From positions 1 to 36,892 of the forward strand of contig JBBDIP010000020.1 in the NCBI GenBank assembly GCA_040880305.1: DNA of 36,892 bases. Reading direction: 5' to 3'. The position numbers and the translations under genes are program-made. Of the stretch, positions 32,956 through 36,892 are shown piece after piece. The stretch's first letter is position 1. Every line of letters begins with the position of its first letter. A model generated the notes under the pieces. The model worked only from the letters and a program-made list of their open reading frames with translations, was not told the DNA's origin and did no database searches. This stretch comes from JBBDIP01 sp040880305 (lineage in GTDB: Bacteria; Bacillota; Sulfobacillia; Fermentithermobacillales; Fermentithermobacillaceae).

Positions 32956-33008
32956 CTTGACTGCCTCCTTGTGAATGGACCCCGTGTATGTACCCTGTGT
33001 ATGTACCC

Positions 33009-34631
33009 CTACATTGCGTTGATCGCCCTGATCAGCCGGGGGATCACCTGCTTTTTTCGGGAGATGACGCCTGTGAGGAAAAAGCTCCTTCCTTTCACGT
33101 TGACGCCGAACGCCCGCTCAACCAGTTCGTTATTGCCCACGACCAGGATGTCTGAACCCTCGTTTATGATATCCGTTAGCATGAGCAGGAGGATGTCGTA
33201 GCCCCTCCCCTTCCTCTCACGGTCCATGAACTCAATGAGCAGGGACTTCAAAGGGCCCAGCCTGGTGTTGTAGATGTTGACCTGGCTAACGCCGATGCGG
33301 AACTGGCCAACGCGGAACTCCTTGAAGTCGCCGTAGAATATGTCGCGCTCGGTCCTACCTTCCAGCGACGTCCCGGCCTCGAACATGAACTTGGCGAACT
33401 CCTCCATGTCCACCCCTGCCAGAGCCGCCAACTTCTCCGCCGCTCTCACGTCCTCGGGGGTACAGGTAGGAGACTTGAACGCAAGGGTGTCCGAGAGTAT
33501 GGCCGAGCACATGAGGCCTGCTACCTGAATGGTTGGGACCATGCCCCTCTGGTCGTACAGGTCGAAAACGATGGTTGCGGTGCACCCCAAAGGACGGTTT
33601 ATGAACACAATGGGCTGGTCGGTCTCGACGGCGGCGATGCGGTGATGGTCGATGATCTCAAGTACCGTCGCCTGCTCTATCCCCTCGACCGACTGGGACT
33701 TCTCGTTGTGGTCCACCAGGATGACATTCTTGCCCGAGTAGTCCAGGATGTGCCGGCGAGCCAGCATACCGACCGGGCGCCCTTGGTCGTCAATGATGGG
33801 GAAGTTGCGGTACTTGTGCCGGAGCATGGTCTCCTTGGCGTCGTCGATGAGGTCGTCCAGGCGGAAGGTCACAAGGTCCGCCCCGGTCATGATCCGGAGC
33901 ACGGGGAAACTTTGTCCTACCAGCCGCACTGCCTCGTAGGTCGGGTGCGGAGTCGAAATGACGGCGACTCCCGCGCCTGCGGCGGCCGACATGACGCCGG
34001 CAGGCACGCCGCAGTTCCCGGCGGCCACCAAGACGCTCACTCCCGGAGTGATCAGGCTCGCTCTTTCAGGCACCTGGCCGTCCCATATGAGGAGCACCGG
34101 CTCCGTGCCGCGCGAAGCGGAAGCGCCCACCGCGACTTTGCCCGAGAAACCCTGGGAGCCCCCCAAGAGAAGGACCCCGTCCAGCGTGCTCACGATGTTC
34201 CTTACTGGCACCGGGTCGCCAAATGAGGCCTCGGCCGACTCCAGATATGCCTCGGCGATGTCTCCCAGCGTGATGAGACCGACAAGTTTGCCGGCCCCAT
34301 CCACCACGTTCACCGTCTTGACGCCGCTCCTGGCCATAAGCTGCCATGTATCCCTCATAGATGCGTCGCTTGTCACCGAGACTGCTTTGTCGAAGGCTAC
34401 GTCCATGACCTGAGCGTAGACATGCTCCAAGAGGACGGGGGCCGGGACCCGGAAATAGTCCAGCACGAACTGGGTCTCCCTGTTCAGCGGGCCTAGTCGC
34501 GACGGGACGAACCGGTCGACCGGGTCCACCGCGCTCTTGAAGCTGGCGTACGCGATGGACGAACATATCGAGTCGGTGTCAGGGTTCTTATGTCCTATAA
34601 GGTAAACTGTGAAAACGGTCTGTTCGCTCAT
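33009..34631 (-). CDS. ppaC: Manganese-dependent class C pyrophosphatase with CBS and DRTGG domains
   Basis: Hydrolyses pyrophosphate to phosphate. The DHH domain starts with LIGHKNPDTDSICSSIAYA and is split by a regulatory insert: CBS 1 (VTSDASMRDTWQLMARSGVK), a DRTGG domain (about residues 140-245, ending near ISTPHPTYEAVR) and CBS 2 (TMLRHKYRNFPIIDDQGRPV). The DHH motif IIDHHRI is near residue 327, and the DHHA2 domain closes the protein (GPLKSLLIEFMDRERKGRGY, ILVVGNNELVERAFG). Family work shows adenine nucleotides, including diadenosine polyphosphates, regulate such enzymes. It sits 12 bases after the HEPN-CBS gene in the pst/pho run, where recovery of phosphate fits. Confidence 0.95.
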   Translation of the reverse strand: MSEQTVFTVYLIGHKNPDTDSICSSIAYASFKSAVDPVDRFVPSRLGPLNRETQFVLDYFRVPAPVLLEHVYAQVMDVAFDKAVSVTSDASMRDTWQLMARSGVKTVNVVDGAGKLVGLITLGDIAEAYLESAEASFGDPVPVRNIVSTLDGVLLLGGSQGFSGKVAVGASASRGTEPVLLIWDGQVPERASLITPGVSVLVAAGNCGVPAGVMSAAAGAGVAVISTPHPTYEAVRLVGQSFPVLRIMTGADLVTFRLDDLIDDAKETMLRHKYRNFPIIDDQGRPVGMLARRHILDYSGKNVILVDHNEKSQSVEGIEQATVLEIIDHHRIAAVETDQPIVFINRPLGCTATIVFDLYDQRGMVPTIQVAGLMCSAILSDTLAFKSPTCTPEDVRAAEKLAALAGVDMEEFAKFMFEAGTSLEGRTERDIFYGDFKEFRVGQFRIGVSQVNIYNTRLGPLKSLLIEFMDRERKGRGYDILLLMLTDIINEGSDILVVGNNELVERAFGVNVKGRSFFLTGVISRKKQVIPRLIRAINAM

Positions 34632-34643
34632 TTGCTCCTCGCG

Positions 34644-35405
34644 TTACTCTCGAGTTAAGGCTAGGATATCGGACGGGGTGATTATCCCCAGCAGTTTTTC
34701 CCCGGCGAGCCCGTTTTCGGTGATGAGCAGCGCCGATACGCGCCACTTCTCCTTGCGGCTCGAAGTGACAAACGATTGCTCGGCCTGGTATACGGTTGCG
34801 TCCCTGGAGATGAACTGGGCCCTGTCCGGGTTCTTCTCGCTCTTAAGCACATCGCCGACTGTGACTTCAGACGGGCTGCGCGTCTCTTTGGGGTCTCGCC
34901 CGGTAAGCGCCCGGGCGACCCAGCGGGCGATGCCTCCGTCAGTTAGGAGCCCTAGGTACTCGGAACCCCTGTACACAGGAAACTGGGAGTACCCTGTTGC
35001 GCTCATGACTGAGAATACCGACCTCATGGGGTCGTCCGCATTGAACCGCGCCACTTCCCGCTTGAACTGTGGATACACCAGGGGCGGACGTTCCATCGCG
35101 CCGGCGATGCCCTCGATCCTGTCAACAGTGCCCTTGAGCGGGACAGCGATCAGGTAACCGGGCCTAGTCCTCTCGTGGACTATGGCGTTCCGGAGCTCGG
35201 CGAACTCAATCAGATCATCCCTGAACTCGCGGACGGTCCAGTCCCGGTCGGAAAGCTGGTCAACCAGGCGCCGAAAGCCTTCCTTGCTGCCGACATCACC
35301 CGACCTGCGCTGCATGGCCTGCTCGATCACGTTGTAGGCGGCCAGAAAGCGCTCGCCGCGCTGGAGTTCCTCGCCGGTTGCGACTTCATCGGTAGTCCTT
35401 GTCAT
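34644..35405 (-). CDS. HEPN-like/CBS-domain fusion protein
   Basis: Residues 1-85 are helical and contain ELRNAIVHER, where Arg72 and His77 match the R-x4-H signature of HEPN domains, many of which are metal-independent RNases. Residues about 110-250 are a CBS pair: FNADDPMRSVFSVMSATGYS with GLLTDGGIARWV, and TVGDVLKSEKNPDRAQFISR with ALLITENGLAGEKLLGIIT. CBS pairs usually bind adenine nucleotides. The ATG overlaps the phoU stop (ATGA), and ppaC follows 12 bases later, so it is embedded in a phosphate operon. A nucleotide-controlled RNase or nucleic-acid sensor is an attractive reading, but the HEPN call rests on motif and helical character only. Confidence 0.8.
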   Translation of the reverse strand: MTRTTDEVATGEELQRGERFLAAYNVIEQAMQRRSGDVGSKEGFRRLVDQLSDRDWTVREFRDDLIEFAELRNAIVHERTRPGYLIAVPLKGTVDRIEGIAGAMERPPLVYPQFKREVARFNADDPMRSVFSVMSATGYSQFPVYRGSEYLGLLTDGGIARWVARALTGRDPKETRSPSEVTVGDVLKSEKNPDRAQFISRDATVYQAEQSFVTSSRKEKWRVSALLITENGLAGEKLLGIITPSDILALTRE

Positions 35406-36064
35406 TGGTGAAGCTCCCGGAGGTCACCTGTTTCGACGTAATAGACACGCTCTCCTATGTTGGTGATGTGATCGGCGACCCTCTCCAGGTACCTGGAGAT
35501 GAGTAGGAGCTGCACCGCCTGATCCACCTTGTCAGGGTCTTTCTTCATGAACTCGCAGAGCTCGTCGTGCAGGTAGTGGTAAAGGTGGTCGACCTCGTCG
35601 TCGGCGGCGATCATCTTCTCGATGAGTTCGAGGTCGCGGGATACGAACCCGTCCAGACTGTCCTTCAGCATCCCGACCACCATCTTCTCCATCCGGGGGA
35701 TGTCCACAAGGGGCTTGAAGAGCGGGCGCTCGGCCAGCCTCTTGGCCGTCTTGCAGATGTCGACCGAGTAATCGCCAACCCGCTCAACGTCGCTTGCGAT
35801 GGAGATGCAGGCGAAGATCCTTCGCAGGTCCCTGGCCGCCGGCTGCTGGGTGGCGGTCAGCTCCATAGCCTTCTTCTCGATTGCGAACCGCAGTTCGTCG
35901 ACGACGTCGTCGCGCGTGATCGTCGCCTCAGCCAGAGAGACGTCCTGGGTCTCCAACGCCAAGAGAGCGTTCTCCAGCATCGCGGCAGCCTCCCTGCCCA
36001 TCTTGAGCAAGGTGTCCTCCAGCTCTCGTAGCTGGTTCTCAAATGCGAGCCGTGGATTGCGCAT
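35402..36064 (-). CDS. phoU: Phosphate-specific transport regulator PhoU
   Basis: PhoU links the Pst transporter to phosphate signalling. The 220-residue all-helical protein has two three-helix repeats: the first with ATITRDDVVDELRFAIEKKA and ASDVERVGDYSVDICKTAK, the second with AADDEVDHLYHYLHDELCEF and ERVADHITNIGERVYY. The E/D-x3-D metal-cluster motifs of the family (ERVGDYSVD, ERVADHITN) are both present. ATG start with GGGAGG 7 bases upstream, 16 bases after pstB; its stop overlaps the HEPN-CBS start. Confidence 0.94.
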   Translation of the reverse strand: MRNPRLAFENQLRELEDTLLKMGREAAAMLENALLALETQDVSLAEATITRDDVVDELRFAIEKKAMELTATQQPAARDLRRIFACISIASDVERVGDYSVDICKTAKRLAERPLFKPLVDIPRMEKMVVGMLKDSLDGFVSRDLELIEKMIAADDEVDHLYHYLHDELCEFMKKDPDKVDQAVQLLLISRYLERVADHITNIGERVYYVETGDLRELHQ

Positions 36065-36080
36065 TTCTGATCCTCCCTGT

Positions 36081-36860
36081 CTATCCGAGCCTGCCGGTCA
36101 CGTAATTCTCGGTCTTAGCGTCGGCCGGGTTGGTGAAAAGCGCCTTGGTATCGTTGTACTCGACTATCTCACCGCTCATCATGAACATGGTGTAGTCGGA
36201 CGCCCTAGATGCCTGCTGCATGTTGTGGGTCACAATGATGATCGTGTACTTGTCCCGCAAGTCCCACATCAGACCCTCTATCTTTAGAGTGGCGATTGGG
36301 TCCAGCGCCGAGCACGGTTCGTCTAAGAGCACCACCTCCGGCCCGGTGGAGACAGACCTGGCTATACAGAGTTTCTGTTGGTTCCCAAGCGAGAGGCCGG
36401 TGGCGGGGCCGTGCAGCTTGCTCTTGACGTCGTCCCATAACCCCACCGATACCAGGCTCTTTTCAACTATGTCGTCAAGGCTGCCCTTGGAAGTGACCCC
36501 CTGCACCCTGGGCGCCGCCGCCACGTTCTCGTAAATGGAAAGGGGGAACACCACTGGACGCTGGAACACCATCCCGATCTTGGACCGCAGCCAGGTCAGG
36601 TCCACCGAAGGGGCGTAGACGTTCACATCGTCAAGCGCCACAGATCCCTTGGTCCGGACCCCTTCGATAAGGTCGTTCATCCTGTTGAGGCTGCGCAAAA
36701 ACGTCGACTTCCCGCATCCGGAAGGGCCGATTATCGCCGTTATTCTGTTTTTCGGGAAGGACGCGGTTAGACCCTTCAGAGCCCTGAAGTCACCGTAGTA
36801 GAGCTCGAAGTCCTTGGCCGATACCTTGGCTTCGGTCGTTCCCGATACTGAGTCGTGCAA
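36081..36860 (-). CDS. pstB: Phosphate ABC transporter ATP-binding protein PstB
   Basis: The ATPase of the high-affinity phosphate importer. In 259 residues: Walker A GPSGCGKST at 45-53, Q-loop MVFQRPVVFPLSIYENV, Walker B VVLLDEPCSALDP, and H-loop IIIVTHNMQQASRASD, with the PstB-specific FPLSIYENV and CSALDPIAT. The signature motif, normally LSGGQQQR, reads LSLGNQQK, with Gly to Leu and Gln to Asn changes. The TTG at 36860 follows GGTGAG 7 bases upstream. The pstSCA genes would lie beyond the window end. It leads the run pstB-phoU-HEPN/CBS-ppaC. Confidence 0.93.
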   Translation of the reverse strand: MHDSVSGTTEAKVSAKDFELYYGDFRALKGLTASFPKNRITAIIGPSGCGKSTFLRSLNRMNDLIEGVRTKGSVALDDVNVYAPSVDLTWLRSKIGMVFQRPVVFPLSIYENVAAAPRVQGVTSKGSLDDIVEKSLVSVGLWDDVKSKLHGPATGLSLGNQQKLCIARSVSTGPEVVLLDEPCSALDPIATLKIEGLMWDLRDKYTIIIVTHNMQQASRASDYTMFMMSGEIVEYNDTKALFTNPADAKTENYVTGRLG

Positions 36861-36892
36861 GCTCTAGCTCACCGCCCTATCCACACTTCCCC

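Noticed and set aside
32965..33005. A 13-base tandem duplication (GTGTATGTACCC words) between ppaC and the M20 gene
   Set aside because: Only two copies, short, and no dyad; probably simple slippage.

Overview
The window looks like the chromosome of an anaerobic, moderately GC-rich, Bacillota/Clostridia-like bacterium, probably from a draft or metagenome assembly because there is a run of ten Ns at 26402-26411. Pointers are a SpoIIIE/FtsK translocase, a class C pyrophosphatase with CBS-DRTGG-CBS inserts, a copper-amine-oxidase-N/GH18 cell-wall protein, an Amidase_6 protein, frequent GTG and TTG starts with strong GGAGG ribosome binding sites, and a tungsten-type aldehyde:ferredoxin oxidoreductase. 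Peptidases are unusually frequent (M42, two M14, M20, S8, gamma-glutamyltransferase, TldD/TldE), which fits a peptide- or amino-acid-fermenting life. The assignment is inference; no rRNA or tRNA gene was seen.

Region by region. 1-3200 is an accessory patch: the 5' end of an ABC substrate-binding lipoprotein gene, a frameshifted Uma2 nuclease relic, a three-domain McrA-like/HNH/Nudix fusion with a perfect 22-bp palindrome just upstream, a divergent orphan gene, a truncated nucleotidyltransferase relic and a degenerate array with a 32-bp period. 3268-8343 is a minus-strand operon: cobalamin adenosyltransferase, two tandem M14 carboxypeptidases and an M42 aminopeptidase. 8643-13473 is a tightly coupled plus-strand set: SpoIIIE/FtsK, aldehyde:ferredoxin oxidoreductase and a MoaD-like sulfur carrier. 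13489-14346 is a PIN-toxin/HTH-antitoxin pair. An S8-type protease follows, then a divergent flavin-fold protein with tldD-tldE.

19120-20060 holds a strong terminator, a six-unit array of imperfect dyads (period 30/32 bp) and a frameshifted gene. 20085-23093 is gamma-glutamyltransferase plus an MFS transporter. 23172-24663 has a RidA-like protein and two divergent XRE-type regulators separated by an operator-rich region. 24684-30648 is mainly envelope functions: an Amidase_6 protein, an Lnt-like acyltransferase, a GH18 protein and a DUF2207-like membrane protein with a Cys-Ala repeat tail. Between convergent genes, 30664-30867 holds seven tandem perfect hairpins. 30871-36860 is a long minus-strand phosphate-related run: PstB, PhoU, a HEPN-CBS protein, CBS-PPase, an M20 peptidase and a HAD phosphatase.

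The items most worth following are the McrA-like/HNH/Nudix fusion and its palindrome, the HEPN-CBS protein embedded in the pst/pho operon, the seven-hairpin array, and the two degenerate arrays that share a 32-bp period.
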